From Yponomeuta sedellus (taxonomy: Eukaryota > Arthropoda > Insecta > Lepidoptera > Yponomeutidae), in assembly GCA_934045075.1 (NCBI GenBank), contig OW203725.1, positions 958,775 to 1,022,774 on the forward strand: DNA of 64,000 bases, given 5' to 3'. The position numbers and the translations under genes are program-made. Below, one piece after another: positions 19,990-30,530 of this stretch. Below the pieces are notes generated by a model. It saw nothing but the letters and a program-made list of their open reading frames with translations, was not told the DNA's origin and did no database searches. Every line of letters starts with the position of its first letter. Within the stretch, counting starts at the first letter, position 1.

Positions 19990-20148
19990 GCTATACAGTA
20001 AGAATTCCACCAAACTGCGATCCCCAACCCGCAAGCCCAGCGTGGGGATTATGGGCATGACCCCCAAATGATGGCACAACCTTGCGCTATGGCGCTCATT
20101 AGGGGTGGGCTATGTCCAGCAGTGGACTAATATACCCTGTAGAAGACG
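19990..20148 (+). repeat. RTE-derived 3' end
   Basis: CCACCAAACTGCGATCCCCA through CCAGCGTGGGGATTATGGGC to GGGCTATGTCCAGCAGTGGA and CCTGTAGAAGACGAAG. A 5'-truncated relative of 8541-8803, on the opposite strand. Just upstream, 19826-19848 is a (GAT)n patch. Confidence 0.7.
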
Positions 20149-20149
20149 A

Positions 20150-20524
20150 AGATACAATAAGACAGCTCTGCTGTACGAGCTTAGGCATAAATTTTAATTT
20201 TCCGTACTAGCTACTAAAAAAAGTACAAAAGATTTACAAAGGCCAGTGTGAAATAGATACGATTTAAGTTTCTTGATCAGACACCGAAGATTTAAAGTAA
20301 ATTACTTCGAGTCGATACTAAACGACCTCACTAAAGTAGGAAAACGTATCAGGTGTCATCAAAGAGCCGAATAATAATTGCACATCTTAAGTAAAACCAA
20401 TTCCATCATACTTTCAAACTTAGAGTTATATCTTTGCTTTCAAGCTCATCTAATGGTTCTTTTTTATGAAGCCTATAAACATCCCACTTTAGGGCATAGG
20501 CGTCATGTTACCACGCGCAAGTTT
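20150..20524. other. no recognised feature
   Basis: No coding or repeat signal that I can name before the minisatellite. Confidence 0.5.
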
Positions 20525-20804
20525 GACACAACATAAAATGTACCATCTTTCAATACGCATCTTTGATACAACATAAAATGTACCATCTTTCAATAAGCAT
20601 GTTTTACACAACATAAAATGTACCATCTTTCAATACGCATGTTTTACACAACATAAAATGTACCATCTTTCAATACGCATGTTTTACACAACATAAAATG
20701 TACCATCTTTCAATACGCATGTTTGACACAACATAAAATGTACCATCTTTCGAGACGCATCTTTGACACAACATAAAATGTACCATCTTTCAATACGCAT
20801 GTTT
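20525..20804. repeat. 40-bp minisatellite, seven copies
   Basis: Seven head-to-tail 40-bp units, each containing ACACAACATAAAATGTACCA, then TCTTTCAATACGCATGTTT. Units start at 20525, 20565, 20605, 20645, 20685, 20725 and 20765. Differences are point changes only (GTTTG/CTTTG/GTTTT, one CGAGACG). No spacers, so it is not a CRISPR-like array. Confidence 0.95.
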
Positions 20805-20829
20805 GAAAAATAAATCTTTTATCGTGCAC

Positions 20830-20988
20830 ACCGCGGATGGGCAATTTCAAGCGCAGTATTTGAACACATCAGACACTCATGTTACTGTGTGTAAAGCGTA
20901 GAAAACAAAGTTTCGCACTGGGACTCGAACCTAGGTCTCTTGCCTTCGAGTCCATTGTACTACTCACTGTGCCACCACCGCCCTTGGT
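20830..20988 (-). repeat. tRNA-headed SINE, family G relative
   Basis: On minus, head GGGCGGTGGTGGCACAGTGA with B box GGTTCGAGTCCC, then AACTTTGTTTTCTACGC and the G body end GAAATTGCCCATCCGCGG. Confidence 0.75.
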
Positions 20989-20989
20989 T

Positions 20990-21297
20990 AAATGGTTCTT
21001 TTAAAATGGATAAACTGCTTTACAGGCGCACCATAAATGGTAATAGATTTCACTAACAGAACTTTACCTGATTTTATCGCCATTGAAAGCGAGGTCGTGA
21101 TACTAAACCCCAGTATTTATCCATAAAACCCGCCGCCCGGCGGACTCTAGTTTTTCATTTTAAATGCATAAATTCAACGGCAAGGCATTATTTTTCATAA
21201 GAGCAACACAAACTAACAATATAGCAAGGCCGTCACTCCGCGCCCCGGCCGAGAAATAAACAACGGCAAAAGCTCCGCGGAAATCGTACTATTCGGG
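20990..21297. other. no recognised feature
   Basis: Short non-coding stretch with a GC-rich patch near 21125-21280. Confidence 0.45.
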
Positions 21298-21309
21298 TAA
21301 CATTAATTT

Positions 21310-22095
21310 TTAAAACCTATTTAGAGGCTAAAAAATCCACCCATGCCGGGATTCAAACCCGTGACCTCGGGCTATCCGTGCCACCGCTCTTCCAACTGAG
21401 CTAATAGGCGACTCACCGGCATCAGTGAAATCATTCCGATGTAAAACCTAACTGCAAAGTAGGCACTCGGGGCCGCAAGTGATGCAAATTACTTCAGCCA
21501 GATGTCGCTGCCTGTACGTAATACAGAGAGCATTGTTAAAAGGTTCGAAATTTCACTGATGCCGGTGAGTCGCTCATTAGCTCAGTTGGTAGAGCGCTGG
21601 CACGGATAGCCAGAGGTGGCGGGTTGAAATCCCGGCATGGGTGGAATTTTTAGCCTCTATATAGGTTTTTAAAATTGTCCTTAGCACGGGTTACGTTATC
21701 AACCCTTATATGTCCCCACTGCTGGGGCACGGGTCTCTTCCTGCATCGCAGGAAGGTTAGGCCATACTCCACCACGGGGGCCAAGTCCGGGTTGGTGGAG
21801 GATTATGAGACAGTGGCGGGCCTCACTGTCAGAAGTTATCAAGCCGCCCATAAGGCCTCTGACATGGCTTAACGACTGCCATTATATGACAGCCGGCACC
21901 AACGGCTTAACGTGCCTTGCGAAGCACGGAAGCGCTCGGAAAAATGCCACTAGCGGTAGTCACGGGACGGTCACCCATCCCGTACCTGACCGCGCCTGTT
22001 GTTGCTTAACCAAGTGATTGATTCCAATCACTCGGTTTGCCTAGGCCACGAGCGCTTCTAACAATATAGCACGGGTTAGTGCATTAAAAAGAAGA
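21310..22095. repeat. SINE family A inverted dimer, 12-bp TSD, holding a 5S-headed SINE
   Basis: The reverse tRNA-like arm (21310-21430) and the spacer (CACTCGGGGCCGCAAGTGAT) are followed by the direct arm (about 21545-21680; A box TTAGCTCAGTTGG, B box GGTTGAAATCCC) and the tail. A later SINE splits the tail, which resumes as AGCACGGGTTAGTGCATTAA. TAACATTAATTT at 21298-21309 and 22096-22107 bounds the whole. The inner junction differs slightly from 16068-16503. Confidence 0.87.
21694..22066 (-). repeat. 5S-headed SINE nested in SINE A, 12-bp TSD
   Basis: Flanked by TAGCACGGGTTA at 21682-21693 and 22067-22078. Full-length unit of about 365-373 bp with the head on the right (CTGACCGCGCCTGTTGTTGC on plus). 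This is the cleanest definition of the unit's length and shows it moves by retroposition. Confidence 0.92.
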
Positions 22096-22166
22096 TAACA
22101 TTAATTTACCATAGGTCTACTGTCCTAAGATTGCTTTGCCACACATCTCAAATATGTGTATAGTTA

Positions 22167-22459
22167 TGGAACACGCTGCCATCGTCTGTCTTTCCGGAGA
22201 CATATAACCTGGGCGTTTTTAAAAGTAGAGTCAACTGGCATTTATCAGGTGAGCACGTAACATCATCATCTGTAGTGCATCAGGGATTTTTGCGGAGGCG
22301 CGTATTGATGGCTCCCACGCCATCATCCGCAAAAGTATAGCGTCCTTGCTGTATAGGATCCGCGGCAGTAGCTATAGTTTCCTGAAGGTTATTGCAGCCA
22401 AGGTGGACAATCCATTCTTAAGGCACTGGGTGGCAGCGCACGATGTTAAAATCCGCTAA
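22167..22459 (+). pseudogene. LINE C-terminal coding remnant
   Basis: The first segment (22167-22250) reads WNTLPSSVFPETYNLGVFKS, then RVNWHLSGE, typical of the C-terminal end of non-LTR ORF2 proteins. In another frame, 22280-22459 reads RIDGSHAIIRKSIASLLYRI, then VIAAKVDNPFLRHWVAAHD, ending in TAA at 22457. The two blocks are out of frame, so it is a decayed fragment. Clade unknown. Confidence 0.6.
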
Positions 22460-22477
22460 CATTTAATTCAGTGAGAA

Positions 22478-22732
22478 CAAGGACGGGCTGAAAATCAGCG
22501 CTGTGATGATGCATGCACTCAGCATGCAGCAACAAGACTCATCACAGAAACAAAAAACCACAAAATTAACACAACATGAGCACAACAGAAATAAACCAAA
22601 TATACAAATAAACGAAACAAAAAAACACACAAATAGCTTTCGCCTGTGGTGCGTCTAAATTGCCACAAAAGGCAGCTGACTCAGCATTGTGCTGAGGGAC
22701 TGAGCCCTCAGCGCTGATTTTCAGTCAGTGCC
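22478..22732. repeat. inverted-repeat-bounded segment
   Basis: CTGAAAATCAGCGCTG near 22479 recurs inverted as CAGCGCTGATTTTCAG near 22716. The interior is A-rich with ACAAAT runs. Related AGCGCTGGTATT / GTGCTGAA words occur at 620-700 and 39690-39740. It may be a small element; no TSD seen. Confidence 0.5.
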
Positions 22733-22739
22733 CGAGGTA

Positions 22740-23990
22740 ACTGAATGGTCCTACGAGGTGCGTGTCGTGGTGCATTTATAGGACTACAATGCATTTATAG
22801 GAAATGACTACAATCGTTTGGTGCTAAATCTATTGTACAATATTCCTGTCGTTGCATCCTGTCTCCTAAACTAGGCGAAAAACTTGTATCTTAGGAGAAG
22901 GTGAAATTGAATTAAAACATGTGCGTACAAACTTTCTTCGAGATACATTGAATAGAATAGAATATATTTATTTGTCTTCAAGCAAAATAAGACACAACAA
23001 TCACTTATACTAGAGGCATTAATGACAGTTTAAAGAGACTATTATTTAATAGCTTATAAATAACAAATGAAGACAAAAAGGTCTGTGCCTCGGCTTGTAA
23101 CTAATGTACACCCATATGCAACTAGTTTTTTCAGGCAAGGCCTTTTCTTAAACTAAATTATACCTATCTGGGCATTACATTGAGCGGACGACTGTCAGTC
23201 AATAGAAAGAAAATTAAACATCTGCCGCTAACTGAAAACTATAGCAGGCTCAAACCCTTAGCACACCACTGTGCACACCTTTTGTAGCAGCCGACACACC
23301 GCGACTAGTATCCCTTTATCTACTGTCCGTCTATATACTTTTTTGTTGTTATGTCTATTTCATTGTGCTTTTATACGTGTGACTATTGATGTAAATGTAT
23401 TTCTTCTTCAAAATTCAAAATTTAAGCTGCACTTTTACTCATTAAGCTTAGCAATGTAATAAGTAAGAGCAATGTATCTGAAACACAGGTTTCGACTAAG
23501 TACAGAGCCCCAACGACGTGTGTTTACACGTAACCGCTGCTTTTTATTTTATTTACATAGGACAACCAACAGGCGACACAACAATGAAGTCACAGAGAAA
23601 AAACACACACACACACTAATAACACGGTAATTGCTCACCCACTAATAGGTGGTCGCATCATGCATGTAAAAATCAACAAACTGTAATACATATTAATCCA
23701 TTTTAAATATATTAAATAAAGACAAATTAAACTAAAAAAATAAAAATTAAATATACATGAATTAAAGATATTCAAACAGGCTTCTTTTGAATTTTAGTAA
23801 GGTAGCATTGAAAATATCCAAGGTATGTATTTTGACTGAAGATAGGTTAGACAAACGTTGCAGAGGCGCGTGGTTTCCTTATATAGTCCTGCATGGTCGA
23901 ATGTTTAGCAAAAGACATGGATATCTAGAAAACATACGTGGAACATTCAATGAGAGAAGATAATAAAAAAGAATAAAAACTTTAAGAATT
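22740..23990. other. mostly unassigned, with decayed LINE tails
   Basis: A GAATAGAATAGAATA tail at about 22952 followed by TTTATTTGTCTTCAAGC suggests a minus-strand LINE 3' end. A similar A- and CA-rich tract is at 23520-23625. No open frame of note. Confidence 0.45.
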
Positions 23991-23994
23991 ATTA

Positions 23995-24190
23995 TAACAT
24001 TAACATACATACACATACATTGCTTCTGGCCCCACACTAGGATACCCTGTGTCGCGGGAACAAGAAACAACGACATCACAAACATGTAAACATCCAAGAC
24101 TTGGTTTTTTTTTGTCCCCAGCCGAGATTCGAACCCGGAACCTCTTGCATGGTAGGCAGATGCGCTACCGCTACGCCACAGAGGTCGTCG
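23995..24190 (-). repeat. tRNA-headed SINE, family C
   Basis: On minus, CGACCTCTGTGGCGTAGCGG head, B box GGTTCCGGGTTCGAATCTC and body ATGTTTGTGATGTCGTTGTT to GGGTATCCTAGTGTGGGGC. Confidence 0.85.
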
Positions 24191-24540
24191 AATAATAAAT
24201 CATTTATTATATTTTTTTGGTAAGTAGGGGCTCTTCAGCCCTCTCGAACTTACACAGTCTACCAAACAATACAGCGCCTTCCGGCCATGTTTATTCTATG
24301 GCTCAGGTTAAAATCTAAAACAAAACGGCGAGAGTTTTTCTCATGAATTTCATAAAAGCATTTCACTCACGTACCTCGGACGAGCCGCCGCGTGAACGTT
24401 AAGCTCTACGCCAACCGAGGCGACCCGCTGAACTTGCCACAAAGGGAGCTAGTATCCACGAAAAATGCACCTCTCAAACTAATTTTGCATACCGCATTAG
24501 GCTTGCTCAAGCACTGTTAAAAAAAGACTATTTAATTATA
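24191..24540. other. no recognised feature
   Basis: Non-coding; nothing recognised. Confidence 0.5.
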
Positions 24541-24544
24541 TAGT

Positions 24545-24695
24545 TTTTAATGCACTAACCCGTGCTAAGGACAATTTTAAAAAGCTATTCAGAGGCTATA
24601 TATTACACCCATGCCGGGACTCGAACCCGCGACCTCTGGGTTCGGGTCTCGGCATGGGTGGAATTTTTAGCCTCTAAATAGGTTTTTAAGATTCT
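24545..24695. repeat. SINE family A, collapsed inverted dimer
   Basis: Reverse tail and T-arm (GCACTAACCCGTGCTAAGG to CGAACCCGCGACCTCTGG) join directly to the forward T-arm and tail (GGGTCTCGGCATGGGTGG to TAGGTTTTTAAG). The spacer and most of both tRNA modules are lost, leaving a foldback of about 65-bp arms. Confidence 0.8.
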
Positions 24696-24941
24696 TTAGT
24701 GACGAAGTGCCTGTGGCAATCTAATCTTAAAGCTGAAAGTACCAACTATTTGGTACAAGGTGATCTATTTTTTAGATTCTATCTGTTTTTAAAGTTACTC
24801 GATGCTAAAATTGTAAATAGCATTAACTACCTGTGCCCCGTTGTTTTAACCGCGGTATATTAGGGAAAATTAATTGTGTATTGAGAGTAAAATATATTTT
24901 CCCGCAGTTAAACGTAGCTTTTGTGTTAATACAGGGTGTCA

Positions 24942-25200
24942 GCTATCGTCGTCAGGCTTTACTAGTCCACTGCTGGACATAGCCCTCCCCTAAAGAGCGC
25001 CACGTTGTGCTATCATAAGGGGTAACGCCCATAATCCCCACGCTGGGCATGCGGGTTGGGGATCGCAGTTCGGTGGAATTGTACTGCAGGGGGCGCTGCT
25101 GCCCACCTCCCGGTTTGTGTCCCTTAGTCGCCTTTTACGACACCCGCGGGAAGAATTGGGATGGTGCTATTCTCTAGGCCGACACCACACAGCTGACACA
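24942..25200 (-). mobile_element. short RTE-derived non-autonomous element, second copy
   Basis: Nearly the same sequence as 8541-8803, from GTCGTCAGGCTTTACTAGTC through CAGGGGGCGCTGCTGCCCAC to TATTCTCTAGGCCGACACC. The two copies co-define the unit at about 260 bp. Confidence 0.7.
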
Positions 25201-25404
25201 CCACACAGCGACACCACGCAGGCTGTAAGCTAACTCCATACGAAATTTTATTTAAACTGCTCGAGCCGCTTAGACGTGAAGAATAAACAATCATAAAGAC
25301 ACACAAACTTTCGTCTTCATAATATTTGTGTGATAGGGTGATGTGATGATTATGTAATAACTAAGTAAATAAATCATGCCCTTACTCTCACTCTCTGACA
25401 GAAG

Positions 25405-25607
25405 GCCTGTGCCCCACAGTGGCACACTAATCCAATTTGGTGGATTATTGTGCCACTGTGGGGCACAATAATCCGATACCCAACCCGCATGCCCAGCGTG
25501 GGGATTGATGATGGCACATGATGATGATAGAAATGATGGCACAACCTTGCGCTATGGCGGGAGGGCTATGTCCAGTAGTGGACTAATATAGCCTGAAGAA
25601 GAAGACT
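25405..25607 (+). repeat. RTE 3' end with embedded 26-bp-arm hairpin
   Basis: CCAACCCGCATGCCCAGCGT through GATGGCACAACCTTGCGC to GGGCTATGTCCAGTAGTGGA and CCTGAAGAAGAAG. At 25409-25434 and 25441-25466 lie inverted arms (GTGCCCCACAGTGGCACA...) with one mismatch and the 6-nt loop ATTTGG. Confidence 0.75.
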
Positions 25608-25869
25608 TTTTTACTTTTTTTAATTTATAAATTAAATAACTTATACACTGACAATACCCTGTGCTATGGTAACCAGGCTAGGACATCACACACATGGAAA
25701 TACATGCATGGGAACCAGGCTTAAGTGCATGAGACCCCCTTGCTAGAAGTGTGACTGTAGAGTTAAAATTTTAATTTCAACTAATAATCAGTATTTTTAA
25801 GTTCATGTAAAATAATTGGTTTATAAATTTAATTTTAACTTCAATTACAAATAATCTATATTGTTGACT

Positions 25870-26050
25870 TTATTAACTTTTGTAATTTTTGCCGAGGGTA
25901 GTAAAATAACCTTTAATGCTTTCTAAAAGAAGTCTGTCACCTCAGTCGTCCAAGACCACGGCACCTGAAAAAGTGCCGAAACGTCCGAAAATTGTAAAAA
26001 TGTAATAAACCTGCATAAATCCGTATAAAACAGTTTTAATTATGGAAATA
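25870..26050 (+). repeat. dispersed repeat, family H 3' part
   Basis: TGCCGAGGGTAGTAAAATAA, CACCTCAGTCGTCCAAGACC, AAAGTGCCGAAACGTCCG and CATAAATCCGTATAAAACAG. Copies at 19555, 45600 (reverse) and 59625. The stretch at 25655-25740 just upstream (CTGTGCTATGGTAACCAGGC) resembles other SINE tails. Confidence 0.7.
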
Positions 26051-26271
26051 CATCCAGACTGAGCACTAATTACTAATACAGCATAATCAACTTTTTGTAA
26101 ATGATCCTCAGAAATTCGATTTGTTTGCATGTACGCTTAGTAAATTCAGATCTAACTTGATCCAATTAGGGTCAACATCGTCCATACCTGAAAATGTACC
26201 TCTGAAATTATCATTTTCTATGTTTTTTTGTAGATCTACTTCCTTCTCTAATGTATTAGTCCAGTTCATCC

Positions 26272-26385
26272 AAAGGTTGTCTGAAAGAGATCACTTCAAG
26301 TGACAAGGCCGCCGTCTGTGCTCTTAGGTTAAGAAATATATGTGTAATTTTATTTTTTATGTACAATAAACTGTTATCTATCTAA
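26272..26385 (+). repeat. LINE/SINE 3' end, family E
   Basis: AAAGGTTGTCTGAAAGAGAT, CAAGGCCGCCGTCTGTGC, then TGTACAATAAACTGTTATCT ending ATCTATCT. Forward-strand equivalent of 7432-7585. Confidence 0.75.
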
Positions 26386-27165
26386 AGGGAAGAGCGAGTG
26401 ATCGTGTTCTTCCACTATAAAGGGATATTTCCCGCCAGCCAGATCGTATGCCTGGGGACGGCCGGTCCAACTGTTGTTAGTCGGACGTTATATTTATGGT
26501 ATGTCATTGAAACACTTTGATTGCGCGATGCAGGAATGTTGGAGTTTGTAGTGCGTGCGCAGACTTGACATGTGCTCGCCACATATCTATCTAATTAGCG
26601 GCGTAGCGAATTGGAATTCTTGCGAAATAAATAAGCAATGTTGCAAAGCGGAATAAAGCTTTCATAACAAAGTGCAAACGACGGAACAATTTTCGAAACA
26701 ATCGCCGGTTTGCGCGGACCCTAACGCGAGTAATATTACACGAAATAAAATAGGCGTCCGGCTGTAAAACTCGACGCCGCTATTACCATGTTATTACCTC
26801 GTATTACAGATATTTACGAAATATCAGCGTGGAGGCAATCACGCTGGAGCCAGACCGAAAATGTAGCCTTTAGCATTGCATCATTATGCAACCGGAGCGT
26901 GTCCTAAACATGGCTTGCACATTATGTTCTTAAGTCCTTTTTATACGTTGTTGTGTCTGGAAAGCCTACTACGTATACACCATACATTTTGCGTGATTGG
27001 AAAGAAAAATGATCGTGCCTTAACAATAGCTATCGAGTACGCTGGTATGTTTTAGAATACAATTTGATGTAACCAGGACATCACGGAAATGGAAATACAT
27101 CCAAACTGAGTACATTTGGGTACACCTTAATACAAAAACTTGTAAAAGTTAAAAAAAATCTTTAT
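26386..27165. other. no recognised feature
   Basis: No named repeat or frame. Words at 27060-27115 (GGAAATACATCCAAACTGAG) recur at 26040 and are decayed SINE sequence. Confidence 0.45.
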
Positions 27166-27530
27166 CATTATTAACCCTTGTATGTCCCCACTGCTGGGGC
27201 ACGGGTCTCTTCTTGCATCGCAGGAAGGTTAGGCCATCACACCACGATAGACCTCCACCATGGGGGTCAAGTCCGGGTTGGTGGAGGATTGTAAGACAGT
27301 GGTGGGCCTTACTGTCAAAAGTTATCAATCCGCCCATAAGGCCTCTGACATGGCTTAACGACTGCCATTATATGACAGCCGGCACCAACGGCTTAACGTG
27401 CCTTGCGAAGCACGGAAGCGCTCGGAAAAATGCCACGAGCGGTAGTCACGGGACTCTCACCCATCCCATACCTGACCGCGCCTGTTGTTGCTTAACCAAG
27501 TGATTGATTCCAATCACTCGGTTCGCCTAA
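27166..27530 (-). repeat. 5S-headed SINE, abutting a SINE A tail
   Basis: From TTATTAACCCTTGTATGTCC to AATCACTCGGTTCGCCTAA on plus, with a short duplication around CACCACGATAGACCTCCACC. The last 15 bp of the head are replaced by SINE A sequence (TCCCGGTATGGGTGAAATTT to 27575). Confidence 0.85.
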
Positions 27531-27597
27531 TCCCGGTATGGGTGAAATTTTTAGCCTCTAAATAGGTTTTTAGATTTACATAGTAGCAATTTTTTTT

Positions 27598-27915
27598 TAA
27601 AGCACTCGTAGCCTGGGTAAACTGAGTGATTGGAATCAATCGGTTGAGTTAAGCATCAGGTGTAGGATGGGTGACCGTCCCGTGACTACCGCTAGTGGCA
27701 TTTTTCCGAGCGCTTCGCAAAATGTAATGGCAGTCGTTAAGCCATGTCAGAGGCCTTATGGGCGGCTTGATAACTTCTGACAGTAAGGCCCGCCACTGTC
27801 TTACAATCCTCCGCCAACCCGGACTTGGCCCCCGTGGTGGAGTATGGCCTAACCTTCCTGCGATGCAGGAAGAGACCCGTGCCCCAGCAGTGGGGACATA
27901 CAAGGGTTGATAACG
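27598..27915 (+). repeat. 5S-headed SINE with deletions
   Basis: Forward copy from GCACTCGTAGCCTGGG to ACATACAAGGGTTGATAACG. Missing about 10 bp in the 5S-like block and about 30 bp around GTGCTTCGCAAGGC. Only 68 bp from the reverse copy, making a large inverted pair. Confidence 0.85.
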
Positions 27916-29139
27916 TTGACTATTGTCACACTATTATTGTTTGTAACATTGTCAGTCAAATATCATAACACCATCGAAAATCCGAACCGTCCAAAAAGCG
28001 AATAGCCGAAATTCCAATTCCATTCATCAACTGTTATTCTCTCAAACTAAATGAAACCCCATACAATAAATAATTACAAAAGCCCGGATCAACTCCAATA
28101 ACAGCGAGAGCCACGAGAAAGAAGGCTACTTGAAAATATTCCTGGCGGGCCGTGTTACGCAAGTGACTTTTACTAAAGGCAAAAAACAATAATAGGCCTC
28201 CCTGAGACGGTACGTAATACGTTTCTGGAGCACGAAGCAATCACGTCGGCCGCCGCCGGAGCGCCGAGGAATCAGAGCCGAGGAATCAGAACTGAATACA
28301 GCTGAAATGGAATAAGAACGGGCTACAATATTGCTCCGGCCCTGCGCGGGTACACAGGAACGAGCTGCAATTCAATTGATTATTGTTGAGGTATCTACGA
28401 GCCGAGGTGAGCCGAACCGACGCTTTATTGTAATGAAACGTTTTGTTCGCGGAAAAATATTTCACGAAACCACCGGCCCGCGCTAAACTTATTTGTGCTG
28501 ATGACTGAAACACTTCAGAAGCTAATGCTTTGCGCGGGAACTCAACAAAAGAAATCGACAGCTTCATTCAAATATAAATGGAAGGAGTTAAAGTCATAAA
28601 ACTTCCCGCCGGAGGACATTTGCAGAGGAACAATTGGGGGAAAATTTTAAGATAATTCTTATAGCCGATGAAGCCTTTTCTTTATCGCAATGCCGCGTTC
28701 CAAATGAAGAGATCCATGGTAACGCAGCAGCTGAGATGTTCGTTCGTTTGCGGTGCGCTAATTTACATTCTATTACAAGGTCTTAAGTCTCAAGTAAGGT
28801 GCACGGTTGGCTTGGTGTTAGATTGAAAGAAAATCAATTGCCGCGGAAAAAGGCGTTTTTTTAATCGAATCGGGCGAGGGCGGGGCTCCAATATCGGCCA
28901 TTAACTTTAACGAGGCAGCTTTGTCATATCCCGCTCGCATCTGCTCTCTAGTAATTCCGGAACGTAATTAATCTATTGATTAGTTCGCTGCGCGCTGTTA
29001 ACGAGGGGCTATGTTAATTGACTCCCTTTTGGGATACAAAAATGTATGCTCATGAGGAAAAATGTGGAATTTAACTCAAGCGGAAATTAATCACATGTGA
29101 GATTTCAGTAGGTCAGTTGACTGGTCAATTAATTTGAGT
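27916..29139. other. no recognised feature
   Basis: 1.2 kb without recognised repeat. A GC-rich spot at 28235-28290 contains GGCCGCCGCCGGAGCGCCGA. Frames at 28034-28567 lack recognisable motifs and show no splice-compatible structure I can defend. One of the better candidates for single-copy DNA here. Confidence 0.45.
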
Positions 29140-29668
29140 GCTTTTTAGGGTTCCGTACCTCAAAAGGAAAAAACGGAACCCTTATAGGATCACTTTGTTG
29201 TCCGTCTGTCCGTCCGTCCGTCTGTCAAGACCCTTTTTCTCAGGAACGCGTGGAGGTATGAAGCTGAAATTTATATCAATTACTCAGGTCTACTGTCCCT
29301 AGAAGCTGTGAAAAAATCAAACTTCTAAGCCAACGCAATCAAAAGATACAGCCGTTTATGCCGCAAATTTTCGACACTTGCAAGGGAATCAAAACCTACA
29401 GGGTGCTTCCCGTGAACTCAGAATCTTGAAATTTGGTACGAAGCAACGTCTTATAGCATAGATAAAGGAAAAATTACGAAAACCATAAATTTTTAGTTAC
29501 ATCACATAATATATTTTTTTTTAATAATTTTAAACTTACTACCCATTTCCTCATAAACGCGTAGAGGTATTAAATTGAAATTCATACCAAATACTCAGGT
29601 CTATAATACAGGTTTGTACGGAACCCTCGGTGCGCGAGTCTGACTTGCACTTGGCCGGTTTTTTGCTA
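29140..29668. repeat. lepidopteran dispersed repeat, family F
   Basis: Starts TTTAGGGTTCCGTACCTCAA and GGAACCCTTATAGGATCAC with CCGTCTGTCCGTCCGTCC. Ends TACGGAACCCTCGGTGCGCG and ACTTGCACTTGGCCGGTTTT. From memory this is a very abundant repeat in moths and butterflies. A decayed piece is at 29820-29920 and a reverse end fragment at 40588-40640. Class unknown to me; no open frame. Confidence 0.75.
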
Positions 29669-29669
29669 T

Positions 29670-30530
29670 TAGAGTTAGGATTAGATAGGAGATAAATAAG
29701 TTAAATATTTTGAAGTAGCATACCGTTCGCATTAGGTGAACCCTGTAGTAAAAGGTATTTAATGAAAAAATAAATAAATAATAAATACTTTTTTGGAATC
29801 TGTAGTTAATAAGGAGTCATTATAATTTCTTCAACTCCGTCCGTCTGAATGTCTGTTTGTATATCCGTCTGCAGCTTAGATCAGAGACTTTTTCGTGTTC
29901 CTTTATGTGAAACGGCAAAATAAAATCTTTGTTTTTTGGGGTATTCCCCTACACCTACACTAAGGGTATATATATGTTTGTCTTTTCAGTGTGAAAGAAT
30001 CTTGAATTGTTTGTTTGAAAATTAATGTCCGATTCATTCGACTTAGAAATCTGTTTGCGTGTTATTAAGCTCTAAAAAGATAAAATTGTTAAAGTGCACA
30101 TTAGGTACTGCCTGGCTAAACTGCTGTGAAAATAAAAAAAAAATAAAACGTAAAAACGAAGTTAAAAAGAAAACTAACGCTTTAGAAATTAAAGAGTAAT
30201 TATTCTAATTCATTCTGTAATTTTTCAGAATAAATCCAGATAAAAATACTCTTTCTCTGAGAGAAGGTCTGTCCCTTGCATCCTGGACGTTTAGGCTGGG
30301 CGCATGCTAAGACGCAGGCGACTCAGCACAGCGCAGCGCAGGGCAGCACAGCGCAGCGTATCGCAGCACAGCGCAGCGCAGGGCAGCGCAGATTTTGTAA
30401 AGCATGGAACGTCATTGAACTACGCTGCGGCGCAGGCACGTCCGACGCAGGCATGTGTCTCCCCTGCTCTGCGTCTCGTTGTTGTGTCTTGTATGTAAAT
30501 GTAAATGTTACGTTACATTCTTTTCCGGGC
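29670..30530. other. unassigned, with a GCAGC-rich tandem patch
   Basis: AT-rich except 30318-30392, an imperfect tandem of GCAGCACAGC / GCAGCGCAGG words. Short frames there are a by-product of the repeat. Confidence 0.55.

Noticed and set aside
20525..20804. CRISPR array
   Set aside because: Units are contiguous with no variable spacers, and the genome is eukaryotic.
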